DNA of 64,000 bases from Streptomyces sp. STR69. GTDB taxonomy: Bacteria; Actinomycetota; Actinomycetes; Streptomycetales; Streptomycetaceae. The position numbers and the translations under genes were made by a program. Location: the NCBI RefSeq assembly GCF_024519455.1, contig NZ_JALJRY010000016.1:177534-241533 (forward strand), in the 5' to 3' direction. The notes beneath the pieces are model-generated. The model worked only from the letters and a program-made list of their open reading frames with translations. It was not told the DNA's origin and searched no databases. Shown piece by piece: positions 50,348 to 59,938 of this stretch; the first letter of the stretch is position 1, and every line of letters starts with the position of its first letter.

Positions 50348-51751
50348 CTATCCGGGTGGGATGATCGGCCCTGGCCCGTCAGCGATCTTCGTCCAGGTAT
50401 GGCCGCCGAACCCTCCGCTCTGGGCGCTTCGCGTCAGCTCCACCGAGGAAGCGCCGGCCGGCGCGGCCAAGGTCAGGGTGCCGTTGTTGCGGATGGCGCC
50501 CAGCGGGACATCCGCCCAGGTTCCGGAGAGTTGGACTCCGTCGAGTGTCCCGTGGAAGACATTGCTGAAGTTCTGGCCTCGGTCTCGACTCATGCCGAAC
50601 CACCGGACAGTGGACCCGAGTTGTCGGATGTAGTAAGTGCCGACGTCGGAGCAGGCCCATACGCCGGTGAGGTCTGTCGGCACGATGCGGGGGTCGCGCA
50701 GCACGTCGACGGCGTAGACCGGGTGGAGTTCGACGTTGTTCCTGTTGACGTTGTCTTCGTTGCAGTCGCCGAGGCGGCCGTGGCAGTCCAGGGCGAGGAA
50801 GCCGGTGATCCGTACGCGAGTGCCGGGCGGAGGGGCTTGGTCGAAGACGCGGACGGGCGCGGGACCCGTGGGGTAGATGTTGACGCGGCCGTCGATCGGA
50901 TACCCGTTCCAGAGGACGCTGTTCGCCCCGGTCTCCATCCAGCCCGGGAGCAGTGGGGGAACGGCACCGGTGCAACTGGGATCTTCGTTGGGTCGCTTGC
51001 CGGCGGGGCGCCCGTACATGATGACTTCGGGGTGGATGAGGTTGCGCAGCTCCAGCGCGGGATTCTCCTCGTCGCTGTCCTGGTCGGTGTTGTCATGGTC
51101 GAGTTTGCGGCGGATATGGGCTGGATCGTTGAACCACTCGTTCGTCCAGAACCCGGGCTGCGCGTCCAGGTCGGCACGGTCGATGACGATGTGGAAGACC
51201 AGGTCTCCGTCGAACGTGCCGTCGTCGAAGTCGCGGTCCTCGTTGCACATGAAGTTGGCATATCGTCGGCTGACGCCGTCGGGTGGGCAGCTGGCTCCGA
51301 GTCCGTCGACGACGGTGCCGAACACGACGACGTTGTCTTTGTACATTTTCAGGTGGTCGTGCATGCTGCCGCCGTCGTTGCGTTGCACCTGGTCGAAACG
51401 TGTACGGATGAGGGGTCGCGCGGGCAGATCCGTACGACGCCACTCGGTGGCTCCGAAGCCCCCTGTTTCCGCGCGGCGCCTGATCAGGTCGGCGTCGGCG
51501 ACCTCCAGGTCGAGAGTCCCGGACTGCCGGATGCGACCGCGCGGCACGTCGGCCCAATCGCCGTTGACAGTCGTGTCGTTGATTTGGCCAGTGAACACAT
51601 TCGCCCAGGTCAGTCCCCACTGGAAGTCCTGGGAGCCGAGCGGGGACTCGACGCTCAGGCCCGCCCACCACAGCTCGTTCCCGAGCTGACGCAGAAAGTA
51701 CAGTCCCTGGCTTCCGGCCGCCCAGGTACCGGTCAGATCCATCTCACTCAC
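50348..51751 (-). CDS. Protein with two flanking beta-repeat domains
   Basis: A 467-residue protein from GTG 51751. Near-matching domains occur at both ends: DLTGTWAAGSQGLYFLRQLG ... GDWADVPRGRIRQSGTLDLE (residues 5-80) and DLTGVWACSDVGTYYIRQLG ... GTWADVPLGAIRNNGTLTLA (about 385-455). Between them is an unrelated domain with FMCNEDRDFDDGTFDGDLVF. No signal peptide is seen. It is the last gene of a four-gene leftward operon. Function unknown; the terminal domains look like carbohydrate- or lipid-binding beta-barrels. Confidence 0.65.
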   Translation of the reverse strand: MSEMDLTGTWAAGSQGLYFLRQLGNELWWAGLSVESPLGSQDFQWGLTWANVFTGQINDTTVNGDWADVPRGRIRQSGTLDLEVADADLIRRRAETGGFGATEWRRTDLPARPLIRTRFDQVQRNDGGSMHDHLKMYKDNVVVFGTVVDGLGASCPPDGVSRRYANFMCNEDRDFDDGTFDGDLVFHIVIDRADLDAQPGFWTNEWFNDPAHIRRKLDHDNTDQDSDEENPALELRNLIHPEVIMYGRPAGKRPNEDPSCTGAVPPLLPGWMETGANSVLWNGYPIDGRVNIYPTGPAPVRVFDQAPPPGTRVRITGFLALDCHGRLGDCNEDNVNRNNVELHPVYAVDVLRDPRIVPTDLTGVWACSDVGTYYIRQLGSTVRWFGMSRDRGQNFSNVFHGTLDGVQLSGTWADVPLGAIRNNGTLTLAAPAGASSVELTRSAQSGGFGGHTWTKIADGPGPIIPPG

Positions 51752-51761
51752 CTTGCCCGGT

Positions 51762-53003
51762 CTATCTCTTCGTCTCAGTGCGCTGGTTGTACAGATGCAG
51801 GGCGGCCGGCAGCACGACCTGCTGTCCGGCAGCCGTGGTGACGGTGACGTCCACCGCCTTGGCGGCGTCGTAGGGGAAGGGCCAGGCGTCGTCTTCGCTG
51901 TCGGGATACCGCGGCACTCTGAAGGTGATCTGTTCCCTACGAGGGTCGCCTACTGGATCGGCCTTCAAGCCGCTGATCAGAACCTCCGTGCTCGCCGCCC
52001 TGCCTCCCTGGGGGACAAGGTTCGTTCCGTACACGGTGACCACGTCTTTGGCGCGGGCGTGGGTCGGGGACACGGCACTCAGCGTGGCGCGGGTGTTCGC
52101 CGTTGCTTTGTTGGTGACGTAGGTCGCTGCGGAGGTGCCGGTGAGGGCTGCGAGTTGGGCGGGGATGGCGGGGAGCCCAAGTGCAGGGTGGGCCATGAAC
52201 AGCGCGAGGACGTAGCCCATGGCGAGCAGGTTGAACAGGACGTACTGGAGATCGACAAGATCTGTCCCGCCGTCGTCGGCGCGTACGAGATCCAGCGCTC
52301 CTGTCGGCGGCTGCCCTGCAGGCTCCTTCGTCGGCTGGTCCGTGGGACCGGTGGCGGGTTCTCCAGCCTCAAGGACGGTGGGTACTTCGGTGCCGGCGCC
52401 CGACGCACCAGCCGCAGGGCTGGGCGCTCCTGCAGCGGGTGCAGGAAGTGGGGGTGCCTCGACACCGGCCGAAGTAGGAGATGTCGCGGCTGCGGACCCG
52501 GCGGCAGATGTTCCGGCGCGCGCCTTCGAGCCGGGTTCCTTGGGGTCAACGTCCCGCTCGGCACTTACTTTCTGTATGTCTCCGCGCCTGAGCTGGTTGG
52601 TCACTGTCACTTTGGCCAGTACTGCCGTGGCGAATGGTCCGCCGATCAGTACCAGGTAGACGGGATCCAGGTGGGCCAGTGCAGTGGCCCAGTAGCCGTC
52701 GCTGCAGTGTGAGTTGAGGTGCGCGCTGCGGTTGATGATCAGGAGGGTGACCAGCCCGTACAGAAGCACGGCCGTCCACAGGATCGGCAGGGTTTTCGAT
52801 GTGGATGTCCGCCGGTCGTATCCGGTGAACACGCTGCGAAACCCGCGAGAGTTCCTTCGAGCAATGCGGAGCCAGCCGGGATTCAGCGCCCCCATAGCGA
52901 TGGCGACGGCGCCGAACGCCCCAAGCTGCTGCCACCAGTAGCCGCCGCTCTGAGTTCCGACGCAGTCGGTGCCAGCATCCCCCAGGAATATGGCGGGATA
53001 CAT
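51762..53003 (-). CDS. Membrane protein with C-terminal IPT/TIG-like domain
   Basis: A 413-residue protein from ATG 53003 (GGGGGAA upstream). Hydrophobic segments: LGAFGAVAIAMGALNPGW, LPILWTAVLLYGLVTLLII, LDPVYLVLIGGPFATAVLA and, after a long Pro/Ala linker (residues 165-250), LQYVLFNLLAMGYVLALFMA. The C-terminus (LSAVSPTHARAKDVVTVYGT, EVLISGLKADPV) looks like an IPT/TIG immunoglobulin-like domain. It is 10 bases from the next gene, so cotranscribed. Its role may be to hold the operon's other products at the membrane. Confidence 0.65.
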   Translation of the reverse strand: MYPAIFLGDAGTDCVGTQSGGYWWQQLGAFGAVAIAMGALNPGWLRIARRNSRGFRSVFTGYDRRTSTSKTLPILWTAVLLYGLVTLLIINRSAHLNSHCSDGYWATALAHLDPVYLVLIGGPFATAVLAKVTVTNQLRRGDIQKVSAERDVDPKEPGSKARAGTSAAGSAAATSPTSAGVEAPPLPAPAAGAPSPAAGASGAGTEVPTVLEAGEPATGPTDQPTKEPAGQPPTGALDLVRADDGGTDLVDLQYVLFNLLAMGYVLALFMAHPALGLPAIPAQLAALTGTSAATYVTNKATANTRATLSAVSPTHARAKDVVTVYGTNLVPQGGRAASTEVLISGLKADPVGDPRREQITFRVPRYPDSEDDAWPFPYDAAKAVDVTVTTAAGQQVVLPAALHLYNQRTETKR

Positions 53004-53082
53004 GCTTCCCCCTTCTGGCTGCCGCAGGGCGACGCGGCAGCCATCCACTCGCTACACCGCGCTCCTGTTCCCGGAGCGCACC

Positions 53083-56000
53083 TCAGCCGGTCTCCCACGC
53101 CTGATCGGCGAGGGCGGCCAGGACTACCCAGTGGGCCTTCTGCAGGGCGACCGGGTCTTCCAGGACGGCTTGCATCGCCGCGATCTGTTCGGTGACGTCG
53201 ATCCGGGTTGCCTCGGCCACGCGGGTCAGAGACGGCAGGGAGGTGCCGACGAGCTTGGGATAGTCGCGGACCCCTGCCTTGCGGTGGTCCCAGCCGGTCA
53301 CGAAGCGGCGGGAGGCGGTCGCGAGGTCGGCGGCACCCTCAAGGCCCGCAAGCCGGGAAGGCGGGCTGGCCAGGTCGAGTTGCCAGCGGACGTTCTGCGC
53401 GATGTCGGCCACGTCGCCGGCGTTCAGCTGGTGCATGGTCAGGTGGGTGTCGAGCCGTTCGAGGAACGACGTGACGCACACCAGGGCGCCGTCGTCCGGT
53501 TGGCCGGCGAGCAGTTTGCGCAGGGCGGTCACGGCCGGGGTGGTGGTGAAGGGGTCGTCGTCGCCGACGAGTTCGGTGACGGTCTGTGTGATCGGTTCGA
53601 GGCGGCGGGACAGTCCGGCCAGCCATGCCTTGGCGGTGGATTCCTCGTCGCGCAGGGCTGCTTCGGCGAGTTCGGCTTCCTTGCGGGCCAGGTCGTGGCC
53701 GTGGAGTGCGGCGAGGCGGGTGAAGACGGAGCGGTGGCGTTCCAGCGCGTCACGGAGGACGGCGGCGGGCTCGCCGCGGCGTATGCCGAGGCCGAAGCCG
53801 GAGACGGCGGCGTCGCCCAGCAGTTCGCGGAAGACGATCGTCGAGGTCTCTCCGGGCTTGCCGCGCAGTGCGGGAAGTTCGACGCCGATCCACCGGTTCT
53901 CGCCGGGCTGCATGTCGCGGAGTTCCAGGATGCCGCTCTCGCCGCCGACGCGCCGGTCGCCGCCGATGACTGTGATGCGGACGTCCTTGCCGTGCTCGCG
54001 CAGGTCGGGCGGGACGGTGTACTGAAGGCGCATGTCCCGGGTGCGGGTCGCGGCGTTGTGGGCGATGGCGAACAGCGCGGAGACGCACAGGCCCGTGCCG
54101 CGGGCCGGGGTCGTGGACAGGCCCATGTTGCGCTGGGCCTTGTTGTTGTCGTCGGTGATTTCCAGGTCCTGGGCGGGCCAGCCCGGTGCGCGACCGCGCA
54201 GGCTGGTACCGGCGTACGGGTCGTGGGGCGAGGTGATCTCCACGGCTATGCACAGGTGGCCGGAGGCGACCGGGTTGAGGTGCCAGTGGGCCGGTGTGGT
54301 GATCTTCGGGCCCAGGTCGGCGGCGGCGAAGGTGACGGTGGGGTCGGGATCGGTGATGACGACGTCGGGGTCCATGTCGCTGGCGTCGGTGAAGTTGCTG
54401 CCGGTGCCGAGCTTGGAGACCAGGAAGTGTGCGGTGACGGTGGTGTCGGGGCTGCCCGCGGGTGCCGCAGCCCTGCGCCGGAGTCGGGCGAAGGCCCAGT
54501 TGTCGCCGATGTTGCCGACGCCGTTGCCTGCGTTCTCGCTGTCGGGCTGGTCGCCCGGGAAGGAGCCGGGGAGGGTGCCGCGGCGGTTCCACACGTCGGA
54601 GGTGGCGTAGAAGACGGGGTGCGTGGACGGCTCGACGCCGTTGTCGCCGGAGGTCGGGTTGTCGGTCCAGTCCCGTACGTAGTAGTCGTCGGAGAGCGCG
54701 ACGGGCTGCCAGTGGACGAAGAAGGGGTCGACGGAGGCCGTCACGGTGGTGGTGTTGTCGTTGGCGAGCAGGCGCTGCCCGGCCCAGTCGACGTTGCGCT
54801 GGTAGGTGACCCCGGCGGGGAAGTTGGCGGTGATGGGCTGGTTGTAGCCGCAGAAGACGCCGTAGAAGTCCTTGCCCGCCGCGACGAGGTTGGTGTAGTC
54901 GCCGATGATCACGCTGAGGGTGGAGCCGGCGGAGCTGTCGAGGACGTCGGCCACCAGGTTGTCCTCGGCGGTGGTGGCCATGTGGTCGGTGGAGATCTCC
55001 AGGTGGGTGCGCCAGCGGTCGACGCCGCCGGCCTGTCCGAGCTGCTGGTAGAGCAGGCCGACAGTGCCGCGCACGGTCACCGCGAGGCTCGGGTTGGTGG
55101 CGTTCTGCACGGTGCGCAGATCGCCCGTCCAGGTCTGGCCGCCGTCGTCCGAGCGGCGCACGTGCAGGGTGTAGGGGGAGGTGCTGGTGGCCAGGCCGTC
55201 GCACCAGGCGAGGTAGACGCGGCGGCGTTCGCGGGGGTCGACGGCCATGGTCAGGCTGGAGCCGATGCGCTGGGTGCCGAGGGTGGTGCCCAGTGAGGCG
55301 ACGCTGACGTTGGTCTCGACCCGCCTGCCGGCGAGCCCGTCGGCGGGGTCCAGGAGGGCGGTGAACGGCGTCGCGCCCTGCCCCCAGTTGTCGTCGCGGG
55401 TCACGACGACGTCGGTGACGTTCGGGCTGCCGAAGGTGCGCCATCCGAGATAGGCACCGTAGAGGGTGCCGGAGCGGTGGACGGCGGTGCGCACGCTGGG
55501 CCCGTCCTGGCGCAGGCCGCCGCCGATGTCGGCCGAGGTGCGGGTCTCCAGGCGGGCCGGAGTGCCGAAGCCGGCCGGGGCCGGCGCGGTGGCGGCGTCC
55601 AGCGAGAAGTCGACGGTCGCGGTGCGGCCGGTGGGCCGTTGCGAGACGTCGTTGCTGCTCACGTACACCCTGTCGACCATGACCCCGCCGCCGTCGAGCG
55701 CCGAGCCGGTCTCCACCCAGGGCTGGTCGTCCGGGGTCCGGTCGATCAGTACCGTCATCGCGCCGGGGCCGGAGAAGTTGGCCTTGCGCAGGATGTTCAG
55801 CCGCAGCGAGCTGTCGCCGCGCAGGATCCCGGCGTACAGCACGCCCGACGAGGGGCCGAAGCGGACCGAGATGTCCTTCTGGCCGAAGGTGGATGTCCCG
55901 CCCGGGATCACGGAGTTCAGTGCCCAGGTGGCCCCGCCGTCGGCGGAGAAGAAGTACGGTCCGGTGGTCGATCCGGCTGCGGTGTCGGGCCGGAAGGCGG

Positions 56001-56112
56001 TGCCGACGATCCGCTGCGGTTCGGACGGATCGACGGTGACGCTGGGTTCGCTGTCGAAGTTGGTGTCTCCGCTGAGGCTCTGCGGGACCATGTTGACGAC
56101 CTGGATGGACAT
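53083..56112 (-). CDS. Large BNR/sialidase-fold beta-propeller protein
   Basis: A 1009-residue protein from ATG 56112. The first 450 residues show BNR-type propeller blades: FFSADGGATWALNSVI, VRRSDDGGQTWTGDLRTVQN and similar. A beta-sandwich-like middle part follows, then an Ala/Leu-rich helical C-terminal part (ALERHRSVFTRLAALHGHDL ... VTELVGDDDPF). No signal peptide is present, which is odd for a sialidase-like protein. Catalytic Arg triad residues cannot be placed, so a binding rather than hydrolytic function is likely. Confidence 0.65.
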   Translation of the reverse strand: MSIQVVNMVPQSLSGDTNFDSEPSVTVDPSEPQRIVGTAFRPDTAAGSTTGPYFFSADGGATWALNSVIPGGTSTFGQKDISVRFGPSSGVLYAGILRGDSSLRLNILRKANFSGPGAMTVLIDRTPDDQPWVETGSALDGGGVMVDRVYVSSNDVSQRPTGRTATVDFSLDAATAPAPAGFGTPARLETRTSADIGGGLRQDGPSVRTAVHRSGTLYGAYLGWRTFGSPNVTDVVVTRDDNWGQGATPFTALLDPADGLAGRRVETNVSVASLGTTLGTQRIGSSLTMAVDPRERRRVYLAWCDGLATSTSPYTLHVRRSDDGGQTWTGDLRTVQNATNPSLAVTVRGTVGLLYQQLGQAGGVDRWRTHLEISTDHMATTAEDNLVADVLDSSAGSTLSVIIGDYTNLVAAGKDFYGVFCGYNQPITANFPAGVTYQRNVDWAGQRLLANDNTTTVTASVDPFFVHWQPVALSDDYYVRDWTDNPTSGDNGVEPSTHPVFYATSDVWNRRGTLPGSFPGDQPDSENAGNGVGNIGDNWAFARLRRRAAAPAGSPDTTVTAHFLVSKLGTGSNFTDASDMDPDVVITDPDPTVTFAAADLGPKITTPAHWHLNPVASGHLCIAVEITSPHDPYAGTSLRGRAPGWPAQDLEITDDNNKAQRNMGLSTTPARGTGLCVSALFAIAHNAATRTRDMRLQYTVPPDLREHGKDVRITVIGGDRRVGGESGILELRDMQPGENRWIGVELPALRGKPGETSTIVFRELLGDAAVSGFGLGIRRGEPAAVLRDALERHRSVFTRLAALHGHDLARKEAELAEAALRDEESTAKAWLAGLSRRLEPITQTVTELVGDDDPFTTTPAVTALRKLLAGQPDDGALVCVTSFLERLDTHLTMHQLNAGDVADIAQNVRWQLDLASPPSRLAGLEGAADLATASRRFVTGWDHRKAGVRDYPKLVGTSLPSLTRVAEATRIDVTEQIAAMQAVLEDPVALQKAHWVVLAALADQAWETG

Positions 56113-56174
56113 GGCGGTCTCCTCCGGCGGGCTCCGCGCCAGGGTGCAAAGGTGAAGGAAGTTAGGGCGGGGAC

Positions 56175-56951
56175 TCAGTCCGCCGGCCCGCGGGTGTGCG
56201 ACCGGCCCGGCCGGATCCACAGCAGGGTGCTGATGCGCTCGACGTCGGAGGCGGCGTGGAAGTCCAGCGGATCCAGCGCCGAGTAGTGGTCGGGGCGTTC
56301 CTCGGCCCGGCTCAGCAGCCACACCCCTTCCTGGCCCGCGAAGTACTGGGGGCTGGCCTCCCAGGAACGGTCACCGCCGAGCGGGAAGGCGACCCGGATG
56401 TGCGGCGGAGGGGAGCCCTTCAGGATCCGGCCCACCCGCACCTCGGCCGTGTGCCACTCGGGGGCGTCCCAGTCGGCGGGCTCGTCCTCGTCCTCCGGCT
56501 CCGCGTCCGCCACCTGAAGTACCCGGCCGTACACGACGAGTTCGGCTCCGTCCAGGCGGGCCAGAAGCTCCTCGTCGAGCTGCGCGAGGCGGGCGTCGAG
56601 GACCACGTCCTGCAGACTGGGCAGGTCCTTGTCGTCGGCGGCGACCCGCCCGACCTCGACCACGCCGAGGTGGGCGCCGTAGTGCCAACTGGCGCCGAAG
56701 AACACGCTGTTCTCGCCCGGTTCGACCGGATGGTCCTCGGCGACGTACACCGTCACATCGCTGCCGGTGAGATCACCGAGGGTGCGCGGTGCCAGCAGCA
56801 CGTCCTCCACGTGTACCACCGCCATGCGCGGATCGGACTCAACGCCCGTCAGGTTGTTGGTCCCCACCTCAAGTACCGTGCCGCGAAAGACGTACTGGGC
56901 TCCATGGACCCACTCGTTCACCGGTACGGCGAGACTCTGGCCACTGGGCAC
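56175..56951 (-). CDS. Hypothetical beta-rich protein
   Basis: A 258-residue protein from GTG 56951, first gene of the leftward operon. It contains two related beta segments, FRGTVLEVGTNNLTGVESDP and VVYGRVLQVADAEPEDEDEP, each followed by a strand-rich stretch ending in VFFGASWHYG or VWLLSRAEERPD. This suggests an internal duplication of an OB-like or similar domain. No signal peptide. Function unknown. Confidence 0.55.
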   Translation of the reverse strand: MPSGQSLAVPVNEWVHGAQYVFRGTVLEVGTNNLTGVESDPRMAVVHVEDVLLAPRTLGDLTGSDVTVYVAEDHPVEPGENSVFFGASWHYGAHLGVVEVGRVAADDKDLPSLQDVVLDARLAQLDEELLARLDGAELVVYGRVLQVADAEPEDEDEPADWDAPEWHTAEVRVGRILKGSPPPHIRVAFPLGGDRSWEASPQYFAGQEGVWLLSRAEERPDHYSALDPLDFHAASDVERISTLLWIRPGRSHTRGPAD

Positions 56952-57687
56952 GACTGCCTCCTCCCCCGACCGGCGCCGTCAACTGTCGGATGAGACGGCC
57001 GACTTCGGCGCCGGGGTGTGTCGTGCCGCTCAAGGTAGCCACATTCGGCCACATCGGGGATATAGGGGGCCAAGGTTGATGCAGCCCTCGATAGGGGCAT
57101 TTCATCTAGTTTCCGTAGACCGACCGGCCCTGATCCCGTTTGTGAGAGCTTCCGCGTCGGCGAGTTCCGCCTTCTCCCATCGTGCGGCAACGAGCCTGCA
57201 TCGGCGACTCGGGCGGCAACGGCAAGCCTTTGACGAGGGCCTGTACGCCGCCGGCTGGTAGCTCGCCGTCACCGGCGGCAGGCACCGTCCGCGATGCACG
57301 GTGCGGCGAGCGTCGTCACCCGCACAGGTCCGGGCCCGTGCCCGTCGGGCGCTGATCTCTCCACCGCCCGCTCCGAGGCGCGCTCCGGAGTCGCCGGAGC
57401 GCACCTCGGGCGGCTCGACGCGGCGCGAACTTGGCTGTTATGGCTGTTGCCACCCCGCAAGCCCCGTGACTGCGGCCACCGCGCGGGCCTGATGGTGCCT
57501 CAGTTCTCCTTTATAGGAGGGGAATTCGGACCTTTTCGATTCCTCTGTCCAGGCTCTTGGTGGGGCTGTGGAGGGATCGCTAGGTTCGCTGTCGTGCGGC
57601 GGCAGTGCTCTGCCTGGCACGTGTGGGGGGAGTGGCGATCGATGTCGTCGTGCGTCCGATTCGCCCACCATCAAGGGGGATTTCCGC
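56952..57687. other. Intergenic region between diverging genes
   Basis: About 735 bases. No convincing coding frame, RNA gene or long palindrome was found. It separates the leftward four-gene operon from the secreted protein at 57688 and should contain both promoters. The long gap may hold decayed sequence. Confidence 0.35.
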
Positions 57688-59289
57688 ATGTACGGTTCCA
57701 TCCGCATGCCGCTGGCCGGGTCCGGACGGCGAAGACTGTCCGTCTGGGCGGTCGTGTTAGTGATCCTGTCGTTCGGACTGGCGGGCCTGCAGTCCACGCC
57801 CGCGTCCGCCGCCCCGCACGGCCAGGGCAGCGCCGCCCGGGCGGCGACAGACGGCGGTGCACAGGTGACGGCCGCCGTCACCGACAAGCCGCGCCAGTAC
57901 ACGGCCGAGGAGCTTGACCAGCTCAACACCCGGCTGTACGACGAGGACACCATGGCCAAGGGGAAGGCGGGGCCCAAGCCCCGACACGCCCCACTCAGTG
58001 CCGCGCTTGCCGAGCCGTCCCCGGTACGGTCCGTTGCCACCACGGTGCGCGACAGCGCCATACCGACGTCCGGGATATCGGGCGGCGCCTCGTCCCTGTC
58101 CTCGACGCAGGAGCCGAGCACCGACGCCAACGGCTCCAACATCTTCCAGACCGGCAACTGGTACGCCACCCGCTCCACCGACAACGGCACGACCTGGTCC
58201 TACCTCGACCCGTACACGCTGTTCGGGTCGGGATTCTGCTGCGACCAGGTCACCCAGTACGACCCGGCGACCGGCAGGCAGTTCTGGCTGCTGCAGTTCA
58301 GCGACCACCTGGTGATCGCCAACGCCACCGCCTCCGGCACCGGCGCGTTCACCGGCTGGTGCTACTGGAACATCACACCGAGCTGGATGGGCCTGGCGAC
58401 CACCACCGCGCTGGACTTCAACGACATGTCCATCAGCAACAGCAACGTCAACATCTCCACCAACTTCTTCCCGACCACCGGGGGAAGCGGTGCCGGGCTG
58501 CTGCGGCTGCCGAAGAGCGCGATGAGTACCTGCAGCGCCTTCAACTACAGCTACCTGACCCGCACCGACAACTTCACCTTCAAACTGGTGCCCGGCTCCA
58601 CCGACACCCTCTACTGGGGCAGCAACTGGGGCCAGACCAACGGCAGTTCCTTCCGCGTGTTCGCCTGGCCGGAGAACTCCGGCAACTACTCGTGGTGGGA
58701 CCGCACCGTCCCCTCATACGGCTTCTACACCCGCGACAGCGGCCAGAACTGCGCCAGCGCCGACGGCGTGGTGACCAACTGGTGTCAGTACGCCGACTCG
58801 CGCGTCCTGGGCGCCTACCGGACCGGCGGACTGATCGGCTTCTCGTTCAACGCGAAGCAGGACAGCAGCCACCCGTTCCCCTACACCCGGTTCGTCTGGT
58901 TCAACGAATCCGACAAGAACCTCAACGGCTCCGGTGACCTCTGGGGCAGCTGGGGTGCCATGCAGTTCGCCGCGCTCGCACCCAACTCGCTCGGACGGGT
59001 GGGCCTGGAGTTCGCCTGGGGCGGCGGCACCGGCACCACCCACTACTACCCCGGCAGCGGCATCAACTCCCAGCCCGCCAACGCCATCGACACCAGCCCC
59101 AACTACTACCTGTGGGGTGCCGGCAACACCTGCACCTACTCGGGCCTACCCCGCTGGGGCGACTACCTCACCGTCCGCACCTACCAGGCCGACCCGACCC
59201 GCTGGATCGCCGCCGGCTACGCGATGAAGGGCGGCAACTGCGGCGCCACCGGGGCCTACCCCGAGCCGCACAACGTGCTGTTCTCCTAG
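57688..59289 (+). CDS. Secreted Trp-rich, propeller-like protein
   Basis: A 533-residue protein. ATG 57688 is preferred because AAGGGGGA precedes it. A signal peptide is clear: RRRLSVWAVVLVILSFGLAG then PASAAPHG as cleavage site. The mature part has TRSTDNGTTWSYLDP and LPKSAMSTCSAFNYSYLTRT, resembling BNR-type repeats and a tectonin-like propeller. Several cysteine pairs suggest disulphides. Function unknown; probably secreted to the cell surface or medium. Confidence 0.65.
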   Translation: MYGSIRMPLAGSGRRRLSVWAVVLVILSFGLAGLQSTPASAAPHGQGSAARAATDGGAQVTAAVTDKPRQYTAEELDQLNTRLYDEDTMAKGKAGPKPRHAPLSAALAEPSPVRSVATTVRDSAIPTSGISGGASSLSSTQEPSTDANGSNIFQTGNWYATRSTDNGTTWSYLDPYTLFGSGFCCDQVTQYDPATGRQFWLLQFSDHLVIANATASGTGAFTGWCYWNITPSWMGLATTTALDFNDMSISNSNVNISTNFFPTTGGSGAGLLRLPKSAMSTCSAFNYSYLTRTDNFTFKLVPGSTDTLYWGSNWGQTNGSSFRVFAWPENSGNYSWWDRTVPSYGFYTRDSGQNCASADGVVTNWCQYADSRVLGAYRTGGLIGFSFNAKQDSSHPFPYTRFVWFNESDKNLNGSGDLWGSWGAMQFAALAPNSLGRVGLEFAWGGGTGTTHYYPGSGINSQPANAIDTSPNYYLWGAGNTCTYSGLPRWGDYLTVRTYQADPTRWIAAGYAMKGGNCGATGAYPEPHNVLFS

Positions 59290-59443
59290 CAGCACCCGCA
59301 CCCGCACCCGCACTCGCATCCGCAGCAAGCAACTCGGAGGCCGGGCGAGAACCTTCTCCGCCCGGCCTCCGGGCCATGCCCGCCCAGGTGCCCAGGCCAT
59401 GCCGGTCCAGGAACCGATCAGCACCACGGGAAGTCCAACCCCT

Positions 59444-59857
59444 ATGAAGAGCCTCCTTCGCACCGCGCTCGTCGTCCTGGCGCTGGCTGCCGCCCTCTCG
59501 GCCACCGGATGCGGGGACTCTCACGGAGCAGAATCGCCGACCGCACCCGGCTCGGGGATCAAGGGCCGCACCATGGTCGACGGCGGCTGCCCGATGGCCC
59601 GCGACCACAGCCCCTGTCCCGACCGGCCCCTGAGCGCCCGGCTGACCATCACCGGCGGCGACGGCGGAGGGACGGTCACCGAGACCACGAGCGACGCCGA
59701 CGGCCACTTCCGTATCCCGCTACCACCAGGCAGCTACACCATCCACCCGGCCAATCTCACCGGAGCCGTTGTCCCGATCGCCCAGCCGGTGTCCGTCACG
59801 GTCGGGAGCGGACGCTTCACCACGGTCGACATCTCCTTCGACTCGGGCATTCGTTGA
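59444..59857 (+). CDS. Small lipoprotein with carboxypeptidase-regulatory-like domain
   Basis: A 137-residue protein from ATG 59444. The N-terminal hydrophobic segment ends in a lipobox (LSATGCGDS). The mature part (SARLTITGGDGGGTVTETTS, DADGHFRIPLPPGSYTIHPA) is a CarboxypepD_reg-like or prealbumin-like beta-sandwich. The last residues VDISFDSGIR recur at 62973-63000 as a decayed echo. A strong terminator follows. Confidence 0.65.
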   Translation: MKSLLRTALVVLALAAALSATGCGDSHGAESPTAPGSGIKGRTMVDGGCPMARDHSPCPDRPLSARLTITGGDGGGTVTETTSDADGHFRIPLPPGSYTIHPANLTGAVVPIAQPVSVTVGSGRFTTVDISFDSGIR

Positions 59858-59886
59858 CACGGCTGTACGAAGCGGACGTGGCGTGG

Positions 59887-59917
59887 AGCCGCCCCGGCAA
59901 GTCTTGCCGGGGCGGCT
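59887..59917. terminator. Bidirectional terminator
   Basis: Perfect 15-base arms: AGCCGCCCCGGCAAG (59887-59901) and CTTGCCGGGGCGGCT (59903-59917), one-base loop. It lies between the converging genes ending at 59857 and 59939. Confidence 0.8.
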
Positions 59918-59938
59918 GTTGTGTTCGTGGTCTGTCGG

